A DNA stretch of 6,459 nt from Zoogloeaceae bacterium. GTDB lineage: Bacteria; Pseudomonadota; Gammaproteobacteria; Burkholderiales; Rhodocyclaceae. The notes under the pieces were generated by a model, which searched no databases, was not told the DNA's origin, and saw only the letters and a list, made by a program, of their open reading frames with translations. How positions within the stretch are numbered: position 1 is the stretch's first letter; the number at the start of each line of letters is the position of its first letter. The DNA lies in contig JAISLJ010000166.1 of assembly GCA_031290955.1 (NCBI GenBank), positions 1 through 6,459 of the forward strand, written 5' to 3'. A program made the position numbers and the translations under genes. Shown piece after piece: positions 1-6,285 of this stretch.

Positions 1-9
1 ATTTGAGTG

Positions 10-58
10 CTTGCCTCGCCTGCTTTTCTCCCCGCAGGGCGGGGGAAAGTGCCCCCGT
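10..58 (+). repeat. Decayed forward copy of the composite hairpin repeat
   Basis: The segment starts with CTTGCCTCGCCTGCTT at 10-25, which matches the flank of the intact copy at 606-621 with one mismatch. It continues into a hairpin whose arms (about 26-35 and 39-48, loop 36-38) follow the same design as the intact copies but carry mismatches. The second, GCCCC-type hairpin is reduced to a run of C. It looks like an older, degenerate member of the family, possibly extending left of the window. Confidence 0.6.
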
Positions 59-78
59 GACCGGATGCCCCAGCTTTT

Positions 79-170
79 CTCTCCCCCGCTTGGCGGGGGA
101 GAGTGCCCCGGCAGGGGCGAGAGAGGGAGTGCACCTCCGGCGCGAAGCGCCGCATATTTTTCCTTGGGCG
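79..170 (+). repeat. Composite hairpin repeat, forward copy A
   Basis: Three hairpins lie in a row. The first is a perfect 11-bp stem (79-89 with 93-103, loop TTG). The second is GCCCC/GGGGC (105-109 with 114-118, loop GGCA). The third is CGGCGC/GCGCCG (138-143 with 147-152, loop GAA). The tail CGCATAT...TTCCTTGGGCG runs to 170. Positions 84-127 are identical over 44 nt to 308-351 and 629-672. The structure resembles REP/BIME-type extragenic palindromes. I cannot name the family. Confidence 0.85.
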
Positions 171-228
171 TTTTCTCTGCTGAAGCGGAGAAAAAAGTGA
201 GCGTCGCTGCGCTCCGCATGGAACGGCT

Positions 229-276
229 CCCTCTCCCGCCCCTGCGGGGCACCCTTTCCCGCCAAGCGGGCGAGGG
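229..276 (-). repeat. Inverted, diverged partner of the composite repeat (I1)
   Basis: Read on the minus strand, this segment resembles the first half of the forward element. It has a stem with loop CAA (258-262 with 266-270, extended imperfectly to 252-254 with 274-276) preceded by the CCCC-TGC-GGGG hairpin near 240-249. With copy A (79-170) it forms a large imperfect palindrome of about 200 bp. A 17-nt segment just upstream (202-218) recurs exactly at 427-443, before the second inverted partner. Confidence 0.7.
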
Positions 277-302
277 TAAAAAGTGCGCCGCAGCCTGCTT
301 CT

Positions 303-395
303 CTCTTCCCCGCTTGGCGGGGGAGAGTGCCCCGGCAGGGGCGAGAGAGGGTGTGCACCCTTCGGCGCGAAGCGACGCATATCTTTCCTTGGGCG
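303..395 (+). repeat. Composite hairpin repeat, forward copy B
   Basis: The order of three hairpins is the same as in copy A, offset by 224-225 nt. The first stem (303-313 with 317-327) keeps pairing despite one C-to-T change, because it becomes a G-T wobble pair. The third hairpin has one mismatch (GCGACG instead of GCGCCG near 372-377). The tail CGCATATCTTTCCTTGGGCG ends at 395. The 44-nt core at 308-351 is identical to the other two copies. Confidence 0.85.
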
Positions 396-453
396 GTTGC
401 GCTACTGGAAGGTTGGGAAAAATTACCGTCGCTGCGCTCCGCAGGAAAGGACT

Positions 454-502
454 CCCTCACCCGGCGCTTCGCGCCACCCTCTCCCCCCAAGGGGGCGAGG
501 GG
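454..502 (-). repeat. Inverted, diverged partner of the composite repeat (I2)
   Basis: This lies 225 nt after the equivalent I1 and has the same layout: CCCTC start, an internal GC hairpin (GGCGC/GCGCC around 463-475), then a CCCCC-CAA-GGGGG stem near 482-495. The internal hairpin differs in sequence from that of I1, so the inverted arms have diverged much more than the forward arms, whose core is identical. It pairs with copy B as an imperfect palindrome. Confidence 0.65.
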
Positions 503-538
503 ATAGAGTTGGGCGCGTTCGCGCCGAAGGGTGGATGT

Positions 539-574
539 GGATTGCCACGGCGCTGCGCGCCTCGCAATGACGAG
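539..574 (+). repeat. Small dispersed repeat R1 (GGATTGCCAC...CGCAATGACGAG)
   Basis: The element opens with GGATTGCCAC and closes with CGCAATGACGAG. ATTGC at 541-545 pairs with GCAAT at 564-568 around a GC-rich centre, so it can form an imperfect hairpin. A related copy lies at 722-758 and an inverted one at 2112-2142. Elements of this look (ends near ATTGCCAC and GCAATGACG) occur dispersed in intergenic DNA of many bacteria. That is general knowledge; the class has not been verified here. Confidence 0.75.
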
Positions 575-623
575 GATTTGGCGGTTTGCGATATTTCCGT
601 GGGCACTTGCCTCGTCTGCTTCT

Positions 624-704
624 CTCTCCCCCGCTTGGCGGGGGAGAGTGCCCCGGCAGGGGCGAGAGAGGGAGCACACCCTCCGGCGCGAAGCGCCGCA
701 TATT
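624..704 (+). repeat. Composite hairpin repeat, forward copy C
   Basis: The stem 624-634 with 638-648 is a perfect 11 bp with loop TTG. The GCCCC/GGGGC hairpin follows, and then the CGGCGC-GAA-GCGCCG hairpin (684-689 with 693-698). The 44-nt core 629-672 is identical to copies A and B. Similarity to the other copies stops shortly after CGCATATT at 704, so the TTCCTTGGGCG tail and any clear inverted partner are missing. Its left flank (606-621) matches the flank of the decayed copy at 10-25. Confidence 0.85.
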
Positions 705-721
705 CGCCGTCCGCCAGGACT

Positions 722-758
722 GGATTGCCACAGGGCTTCGTCCCGAAGAATGACGAGG
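722..758 (+). repeat. Small dispersed repeat R2
   Basis: The element shares GGATTGCCAC at its start and AATGACGAGG at its end with R1, at nearly the same spacing. The centre differs (GGGCTTCGTCCC instead of the R1 GC core) but is again self-complementary (GGG...CCC). It lies directly after forward copy C, between the array and lpxB. Confidence 0.7.
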
Positions 759-833
759 TAGACGGTCGCACGGACAGGATGAACGCGCGCGGGAACAGAA
801 TTCCTTTCCGCTGGGAACTCCCCCAAGGAAAAT

Positions 834-838
834 AGGGA
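834..838 (+). promoter_or_regulatory. Ribosome binding site of lpxB
   Basis: AGGGA at 834-838 lies 9 nt before the ATG at 848. An in-frame TAG at 833-835 excludes any start further upstream, so this site and the ATG at 848 define the gene's beginning. Confidence 0.7.
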
Positions 839-847
839 CGAAGCGCA

Positions 848-2053
848 ATGACAGAACCAGTCCCCCGCTCCTCCAGCCCTGTGGCGGACAAGGCTCTTGT
901 CATTGCGATGGTCGCGGGCGAAGCCTCGGGCGATCTCCTTGCCAGCCACCTGATGGCCGCCCTGAAGGCCCTGTTGCCGCAGACCCGTTTTCGTTTTTGC
1001 GGTGTTGGCGGCCCTCGCATGCTGGCGCAGGGTTTCGACGCCTGGTGGCCAATGGAAGACCTGGCGGTGATGGGCTATGTGGAAGTCCTGAAACGTTACT
1101 GGTCGCTTGCCCGCATGCGCCGCCAGTTGAAGAAGCGCCTGCTCGGCATGCGGCCCGATCTCTTCGTGGGCGTGGACGCGCCGGATTTCAACCTGGGGCT
1201 GGAAGCGGGCCTGCGGGACGAAGGCATTCGCACGGTGCATTATGTGAGTCCTTCCATCTGGGCCTGGCGCAAGGAGCGTCTGGGGAAGATTGGCCGGGCG
1301 GCGGATCGGGTGCTGGCTCTCTTTCCCATGGAGCCGCCGCTCTACGAGGCCGAGAACATCCCCGTTACGTATGTTGGGCATCCGCTTGCCGACCAGGTTC
1401 CGCTCATCACGGACAAGGCGGCGGCGCGGCAGAAGCTGGATTTGCCGACGACGGGCCGCGTCTATGCCCTGTTGCCGGGCAGCCGCCAGACGGAACTCGC
1501 CTACATGGCGGAGACTTTCATCCAGACCGCCCTGCTGATCCACGCGCAGGAACCGGAGGCGCTCTTCCTCGTGCCCTTCGCAACCCGCGAGACGCGCCTC
1601 CAGTTCGAGAATGCCCTGTATCAGGCGGCGGCGCCCCAAGGCTCCTTCCTGCTTCTCTTCGGACACGCGCAGGACGCGATGGGCGCATCCGACGCCATTC
1701 TCGTGGCGAGCGGCACTGCCACGCTGGAAGCCGCGCTGGTCAAGCGTCCCATGGTCATCACCTACAAGCTTTCGCCCACCACTTTCCGGCTGATGAAGCG
1801 CCGTGGCTATCTGCCGTATGTCGGGCTGCCCAACATCCTTGCCGGGCGCTTTATTGTGCCGGAACTCCTGCAAGACGACGCCACGCCGGAAGCCCTGGCG
1901 CGCGTGCTCATGGAAGCCGCCGCCGACACTGCCCTCGCGCGCCGCCTGGCAGCGGAATTCACCCGCATCCACCTGTCGCTGCGACAAAATAACGCCAAAC
2001 GGGCGGCACAAGCGGTACTCGACGAGATTCGCAAGAACAGTGGGAAAATTTGA
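848..2053 (+). CDS. lpxB: Lipid A disaccharide synthase LpxB
   Basis: LpxB is a GT-B fold glycosyltransferase (family GT19) at the inner face of the cytoplasmic membrane. It joins UDP-2,3-diacylglucosamine to lipid X and releases UDP, giving the lipid A disaccharide. The product has 401 residues, against about 382 in E. coli; the excess is partly an N-terminal extension of about 10 residues. Family motifs are in order: GEASGD (24-29), GPRM (55-58), MEDLAVMGYVEVL (69-81), VDAPDFN (109-115), YVSPSIWAWR (132-141), GHPLAD (177-182), LLPGSRQTE (208-216), ASGTATLEA (287-295), GLPNILAGR (326-334). All are intact. ATG 848 is the first possible start after the in-frame TAG at 833-835; a GTG at 881 is the only nearby alternative. 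The usual neighbours lpxD-fabZ-lpxA are not directly upstream, where a repeat array lies instead, and rnhB does not follow. Confidence 0.97.
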   Translation: MTEPVPRSSSPVADKALVIAMVAGEASGDLLASHLMAALKALLPQTRFRFCGVGGPRMLAQGFDAWWPMEDLAVMGYVEVLKRYWSLARMRRQLKKRLLGMRPDLFVGVDAPDFNLGLEAGLRDEGIRTVHYVSPSIWAWRKERLGKIGRAADRVLALFPMEPPLYEAENIPVTYVGHPLADQVPLITDKAAARQKLDLPTTGRVYALLPGSRQTELAYMAETFIQTALLIHAQEPEALFLVPFATRETRLQFENALYQAAAPQGSFLLLFGHAQDAMGASDAILVASGTATLEAALVKRPMVITYKLSPTTFRLMKRRGYLPYVGLPNILAGRFIVPELLQDDATPEALARVLMEAAADTALARRLAAEFTRIHLSLRQNNAKRAAQAVLDEIRKNSGKI

Positions 2054-2111
2054 CCCGCGCTTGCAATGGCGGGGCGGACATTCGCAGTGATGAAACGAAC
2101 GCCTAACGCTT

Positions 2112-2142
2112 CGTCATTGCGAAGGGGAAAGCCCCACGGCAA
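2112..2142 (-). repeat. Small dispersed repeat R3, inverted, between lpxB and purL
   Basis: Read on the minus strand it runs TTGCCGTGGGGC...CGCAATGACG, matching R1 and R2 at both ends. On the plus strand TTGC (2117-2120) pairs with GCAA (2139-2142), and GGGG (2124-2127) with CCCC (2132-2135) inside it. No T run follows, so it is not a classical intrinsic terminator, although the hairpin would be transcribed if lpxB transcripts continue past 2053. Confidence 0.7.
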
Positions 2143-2221
2143 GTTACGTGTCACGCACCCTTTCCGCAGTGAAAACGCCAGTTGTGGCGCACATTCCCGT
2201 CCTCTGCGTTCTGGCGCCCGG

Positions 2222-2227
2222 TATAAT
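2222..2227 (+). promoter_or_regulatory. Putative -10 box of the purL promoter
   Basis: TATAAT is a perfect sigma-70 -10 hexamer in GC-rich DNA, 31 nt before the purL ATG. It would place the transcription start near 2234 and give a leader of about 25 nt. No good -35 hexamer lies at 16-18 nt upstream (GTCCTC at the 17-nt spacing), and there is no extended -10 TG. The -10 box therefore stands alone. Its position inside the longest open frame also argues against a start at 2148. Confidence 0.6.
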
Positions 2228-2258
2228 CTTCGCTTTCGATTTGCGCTGGCGGTTTTCC

Positions 2259-5200
2259 ATGTCCGAATTTCTTTTTTTGCGCGGCGCGGCTGCGTTTTCT
2301 GCGTTTCGCCTGCAAGGTCTTCGGGCGCGGTTGCTTGCGTGTGTGCCGGATTTGCTGCGTCTGGAGAGCGCGTATTGGCATATCGTGGCCGCGCGAAAAA
2401 CCCTTGACGCGGCGGCGCGGGCAAAGCTTGCGCTGTTGCTGGCAGAGGAGGGCGATCCTGCGGGAGAGGACGGGGCGCATCCTGATTCCGCAGCGCCTGC
2501 CTCGGCGGCGCGCAACGTTTTTTTCGTCGTGCCGCGCATCGGCGCCATTTCCCCCTGGTCTTCCAAGGCAACGGACATCGCCCGCAATTGCGGCCTGGAG
2601 GCGGTGGAGCGCATTGAGCGCGGCATTCTTTTCCATGTCCTTCTCGCCGGGGGACGGATACTTTCGGTGGCGGAGCGGGCCGCCGTTGCCGCCCGGCTTC
2701 ATGACCGCATGACGGAATCCGTGCTTGATGCGCCCGGCGCGGCAACGGCGCTCTTCCAGCGTTTCGATCCCCGTCCCCTGACCCGCGTCGATTTGCTGGC
2801 CCAAGGGCGTCCGGCGCTGGTCGCGGCCAATGCCGCCCTGGGCCTGGCTCTCTCGGAGGAGGAAATCGATTATCTGGTGCGGATTTTCACGGCGGCAGGG
2901 CGCAATCCCACCGATGTGGAACTGATGATGTTCGCGCAGGCCAATTCCGAGCACTGTCGCCACAAGATCTTCAACGCAGCCTGGGTGATCGACGGCAAGG
3001 CGGAGGAAAAGACTCTCTTCGGCATGATCCGGGAAACCCACCTTGCGCATCCGGAAGGCACTGTGCTGGCCTATGCCGACAACGCCGCCATCATTGAGGG
3101 CGCGACCGTGCCGCGCTTTTATCCGGACGCGGCTCATCTCTACCATTCCCGCAATGAACGCACCCACCTGGTCATCAAGGTGGAAACCCACAACCACCCT
3201 ACGGCCATCGCGCCCTTTCCCGGCGCGGCGACGGGCGCGGGCGGCGAGATCCGCGACGAGGGCGCGACCGGGCGCGGCGCGAAACCCAAGGCCGGGCTGT
3301 GCGGCTTTTCCGTCGCCAACCTCAACGTGCCCGATTTGCCCTTGCCTTGGGAGACGACGGACGCGGGCCGTCCGGGACGCATCGTCTCGGCGCTGGAGAT
3401 CATGCTGGAAGGGCCGATTGGCGCGGCAGCGTTCAACAATGAATTTGGCCGCCCCAATCTTTGCGGCTATTTCCGCACCTATGAGCAGCTTGTCGGCGAC
3501 ACGGTGCGCGGCTACATAAAACCTGTCATGATCGCGGGCGGAGTGGGCAACATCCAGGCGGAGCAGGCGTTCAAGGCGGATTTCCTTCCCGTCGGCGCGA
3601 AGCTCGTGCAACTGGGCGGGCCGGGCATGCTGATCGGGCTGGGCGGCGGCGCGGCCTCCTCGATGAGCGCCGGGGCAAACGCCGAGGAGCTGGATTTCGC
3701 TTCCGTGCAGCGCGGCAACCCGGAAATCCAGCGGCGCGCGCAGGAAGTCATCGACCGCTGCTGGCAGATGGGGGCGAAAAATCCCATCCTTTCCATCCAC
3801 GACGTGGGCGCGGGCGGCATTTCCAACGCTTTTCCGGAACTCGTCCACTCGGGCGGCGCGGGGGCGCGTCTCGAATTGCGCCGCGTGCCGATTGAGGAGC
3901 CGGGCCTGCGTCCCGCCGAAATCTGGTCGCACGAGGCCCAGGAACGCTACGTGCTGGCGATTGCCGCTGCGCGTCTCGACGATTTCGCCGCCCTCTGCGC
4001 CCGCGAACGCTGTCCGTTCGCCGTGGTCGGCGAGACCACCGCCGATGGTCGCCTGACGGTTTCCGACAGCCATTTCCACGATTCCCCCGTCGACATGTCC
4101 CTGGACGCCCTCCTGGGCCGACCGCCGCGCATGCTGCGGGAAGTCACCCGCCTGCCCGCGCCCGCGCGTCCCTTTGCCGTGGATGCCATTGATCTGGACG
4201 AGGCCGTCCGCCGCCTCCTGCGCTTGCCTGCCATTGCCGGCAAGGGTTTCCTGATTACCATCGGCGACCGTTCCGTGGGCGGCATGACGGTCCGCGACCA
4301 GATGGTCGGCCCCTGGCAGGTTCCGGTTGCCGATGTCGCCGTCACCAACATGGGTTTTCAGGGCCATGCGGGCGAAGCCTTTGCCTTGGGCGAACGCGCT
4401 CCCGTTGCGGTGCTCGACGCGCCTGCCGCCTGCCGCATGGCCGTGGCGGAGGCGCTGACCAACCTGGCCGCCGCCGATGTCGGCTCCCTGGAAAAGGTAA
4501 AACTTTCCGCCAACTGGATGGCGGCTTGCGGCGCGCCCGGCGAGGATGCGCGACTGTTCGATGCCGTGGCAGGCGTGACGGCCCTGTGCCGCGAGATCGG
4601 CCTTGCCATTCCTGTCGGCAAGGATTCGCTTTCCATGCGCACCGCCTGGCAGGAGGAGGGCGGCGCGAGGAAGGAAGTCATCTCGCCGGTCACGCTCGTC
4701 GTCACCGCCTTCGCGCCCGTGACCGACACGCGCCGCACCCTGACGCCGCAATTCCGCTTGGCGCGAGGCGCGGAGAGGATCGAAACCGAATTGCTGCTCA
4801 TCGACCTGGGCAAGAACCGCCTGGGCGGCTCGGCGCTGGCGCAGGTCTTCAACGCCACCGGCGAGGATGCGCCGGACGTGGAGCATCCCGCTCAGCTTCG
4901 CGCCCTGTTCGAGGCCGTGCAGGACTTGAACCGGAACGACCTGCTGCTCGCCTGCCACGACCGTTCCGATGGCGGCCTCTTCGTCGCCGCGCTGGAGATG
5001 GCCCTGGCCGCGCATGTTGGCGTCACGCTGGATGTGGATGGCCTGTGCTGCGATCTCCAGACGCTGGATGTTGACGGCGCGGAACGCCAGCCCGATCTCC
5101 TCGCGGGCCGCGCCCACGAAAACATGCTGCGGGCGCTCTTCAACGAGGAGGCGGGGATGCTGCTCCAGATTCGCCGCGCCGACCGCGAGCGCGTCACTGC

Positions 5201-6239
5201 CCGCCTGCGCCGCTTTCGCCTGCCTTTTTCCTTCGTCGGCCATCCCAATCCCGATGACGAGATTCGCGTCGTGCGCAATGCCAAGGCAGTGTTCCGGGCA
5301 AGCCGCGTCGACCTGCATCGCGCCTGGGCGGAGTTGAGTTTTACCCTGCAAAGCCTGCGCGACAACCCGAAATGCGCCCAGGAGGAATACGACCACATCC
5401 TGGAAGCGGCAGACCCCGGCCTCTCCCCGCGCCTTGCCTTCGATCCCGCCCACGATCCAGTGGCGGAAATCGCCGCGCTCCACGTGCGCACGGCAAGGCC
5501 GCGCATCGCCATCCTGCGCGAACAGGGCGTAAACAGCCACTACGAAATGGCCGCCGCCTTTGACCGCGCCGGATTCGCCGCCGTGGACGTGCACATGAGC
5601 GACCTCATTGCCGGTCGCCAGCGCCTCGCGGGTTTTGCGGGCCTTGCCGCCTGCGGCGGTTTTTCCTACGGCGACGTGCTGGGCGCGGGGCAGGGTTGGG
5701 CGCGCACCATCCTCATGAACGCGCGTTGCCGCGAAGAATTCTCCGCCTTCTTCCAGCGTCCCGAAAGTTTTGCATTGGGCGTTTGCAACGGCTGCCAGAT
5801 GATGAGCGCCCTGAAGGAACTGATTCCCGGCGCGGAACACTGGCCCGCCTTCCGCAAGAACCGCTCCGAACAATTCGAGGCCCGCTTCGTGCAGGTGGAA
5901 ATCCTGCCTTCCCCTTCGCTGTTCTTCGAGGGCATGGCGGGTTCCATCCTCCCCATTGTCGTCTCGCACGGCGAGGGACGTGTGGAAGGCGGGGATTCGC
6001 TGGCCGCCCTGCGCTACGTGGATCATGCGGGCGAACCGACGGAACGCTACCCGCAAAATCCCAACGGTTCGCCGGGCGGGCAGACTGGTTTTACGACGCC
6101 GGATGGCCGCTTCACGATCATGATGCCGCATCCGGAACGGGTTTTCCGCAGCGCGCAGATGTCCTGGCATCCGGAATCCTGGGGCGAGGACAGCCCCTGG
6201 ATGCGCATGTTCCGGAACGCCCGGCGCTGGACGGGTTGA
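2259..6239 (+). CDS. purL: Phosphoribosylformylglycinamidine synthase PurL (single-chain)
   Basis: PurL converts FGAR, glutamine and ATP to FGAM in the fourth step of de novo purine synthesis, in the cytoplasm. The product has 1,326 residues (E. coli about 1,295) and all parts of the fused enzyme. These are an N-terminal PurS-like region with SPWSSKATDIA (98-108), NSEHCRHKIF (229-238), VETHNHP (308-314), the glycine-rich GAATGAGGEIRDEGATGRG (322-340), HDVGAGG (514-520), GKDSLSM (787-793) and HDRSDGG (900-906). A class I glutaminase domain runs from about 1081, with nucleophile Cys1176 in LGVCNGC and partners His1291 and Glu1293 in MPHPER. The frame is open to a GTG at 2148, but the ATG at 2259 matches the family N terminus (FLRGAAAFSAFRLQ) and follows the TATAAT box. 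The Shine-Dalgarno is weak. Compared with E. coli there is extra sequence near 66-84 and 929-956. No PurR-type operator is visible. Confidence 0.98.
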   Translation: MSEFLFLRGAAAFSAFRLQGLRARLLACVPDLLRLESAYWHIVAARKTLDAAARAKLALLLAEEGDPAGEDGAHPDSAAPASAARNVFFVVPRIGAISPWSSKATDIARNCGLEAVERIERGILFHVLLAGGRILSVAERAAVAARLHDRMTESVLDAPGAATALFQRFDPRPLTRVDLLAQGRPALVAANAALGLALSEEEIDYLVRIFTAAGRNPTDVELMMFAQANSEHCRHKIFNAAWVIDGKAEEKTLFGMIRETHLAHPEGTVLAYADNAAIIEGATVPRFYPDAAHLYHSRNERTHLVIKVETHNHPTAIAPFPGAATGAGGEIRDEGATGRGAKPKAGLCGFSVANLNVPDLPLPWETTDAGRPGRIVSALEIMLEGPIGAAAFNNEFGRPNLCGYFRTYEQLVGDTVRGYIKPVMIAGGVGNIQAEQAFKADFLPVGAKLVQLGGPGMLIGLGGGAASSMSAGANAEELDFASVQRGNPEIQRRAQEVIDRCWQMGAKNPILSIHDVGAGGISNAFPELVHSGGAGARLELRRVPIEEPGLRPAEIWSHEAQERYVLAIAAARLDDFAALCARERCPFAVVGETTADGRLTVSDSHFHDSPVDMSLDALLGRPPRMLREVTRLPAPARPFAVDAIDLDEAVRRLLRLPAIAGKGFLITIGDRSVGGMTVRDQMVGPWQVPVADVAVTNMGFQGHAGEAFALGERAPVAVLDAPAACRMAVAEALTNLAAADVGSLEKVKLSANWMAACGAPGEDARLFDAVAGVTALCREIGLAIPVGKDSLSMRTAWQEEGGARKEVISPVTLVVTAFAPVTDTRRTLTPQFRLARGAERIETELLLIDLGKNRLGGSALAQVFNATGEDAPDVEHPAQLRALFEAVQDLNRNDLLLACHDRSDGGLFVAALEMALAAHVGVTLDVDGLCCDLQTLDVDGAERQPDLLAGRAHENMLRALFNEEAGMLLQIRRADRERVTARLRRFRLPFSFVGHPNPDDEIRVVRNAKAVFRASRVDLHRAWAELSFTLQSLRDNPKCAQEEYDHILEAADPGLSPRLAFDPAHDPVAEIAALHVRTARPRIAILREQGVNSHYEMAAAFDRAGFAAVDVHMSDLIAGRQRLAGFAGLAACGGFSYGDVLGAGQGWARTILMNARCREEFSAFFQRPESFALGVCNGCQMMSALKELIPGAEHWPAFRKNRSEQFEARFVQVEILPSPSLFFEGMAGSILPIVVSHGEGRVEGGDSLAALRYVDHAGEPTERYPQNPNGSPGGQTGFTTPDGRFTIMMPHPERVFRSAQMSWHPESWGEDSPWMRMFRNARRWTG

Positions 6240-6285
6240 TGCCACCCGAAAAGCAAGGATTCGGCGCGTGATTCCCGGCGATCCG

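Larger units (their letters stand above)
1..847. other. Gene-free repeat array upstream of lpxB
   Basis: This stretch carries no believable coding sequence. It is built from GC-rich inverted repeats arranged as forward and inverted copies of one composite element, plus two copies of a smaller dispersed element. Open frames cross it on both strands, but their translations only read the repeats (for example, the string LAGESAPAGAREG recurs three times in one frame). None starts with a convincing ribosome binding site or shows a recognisable domain. Such translations are a known source of spurious hypothetical proteins. No tRNA, rRNA or CRISPR pattern is visible: the repeats are palindromic and unevenly spaced, with no uniform spacers. 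Confidence 0.8.

Noticed and set aside
1..760. A CRISPR array
   Set aside because: The repeats are long palindromes in both orientations with unequal spacing, and the sequences between them are related to each other rather than unique spacers.
773..833. A sigma-70 promoter for lpxB
   Set aside because: The best -10-like hexamers (CAGAAT at 796-801, GAAAAT at 828-833) match only 4 of 6 and lack a -35 at a usable spacing.
11..835. A 274-residue open frame across the repeat array, with shorter overlapping frames on both strands
   Set aside because: Its translation repeats the hairpin elements (LAGESAPAGAREG three times), has no domain and no convincing start signal. GC-rich repeats leave several frames open by chance.
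457..1020. A 187-residue minus-strand frame running from the repeats into the lpxB 5' end
   Set aside because: It overlaps the conserved N-terminal coding part of lpxB in antisense and otherwise reads the repeats. No recognisable protein family.
2054..2145. An intrinsic terminator after lpxB
   Set aside because: Hairpins can be drawn (2090-2099 with 2110-2117, and the R3 stem), but the stems are imperfect and no T run follows.
2148..2258. The upstream GTG start that would add 37 residues to PurL
   Set aside because: The added residues do not resemble PurL N termini and would include the TATAAT box. The ATG at 2259 fits the family start.
2510..2525. A PurR-box-like string (CGCAACGTTTT) in purL
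   Set aside because: It lies inside the coding region, lacks the palindromic second half and encodes conserved-type PurL residues.
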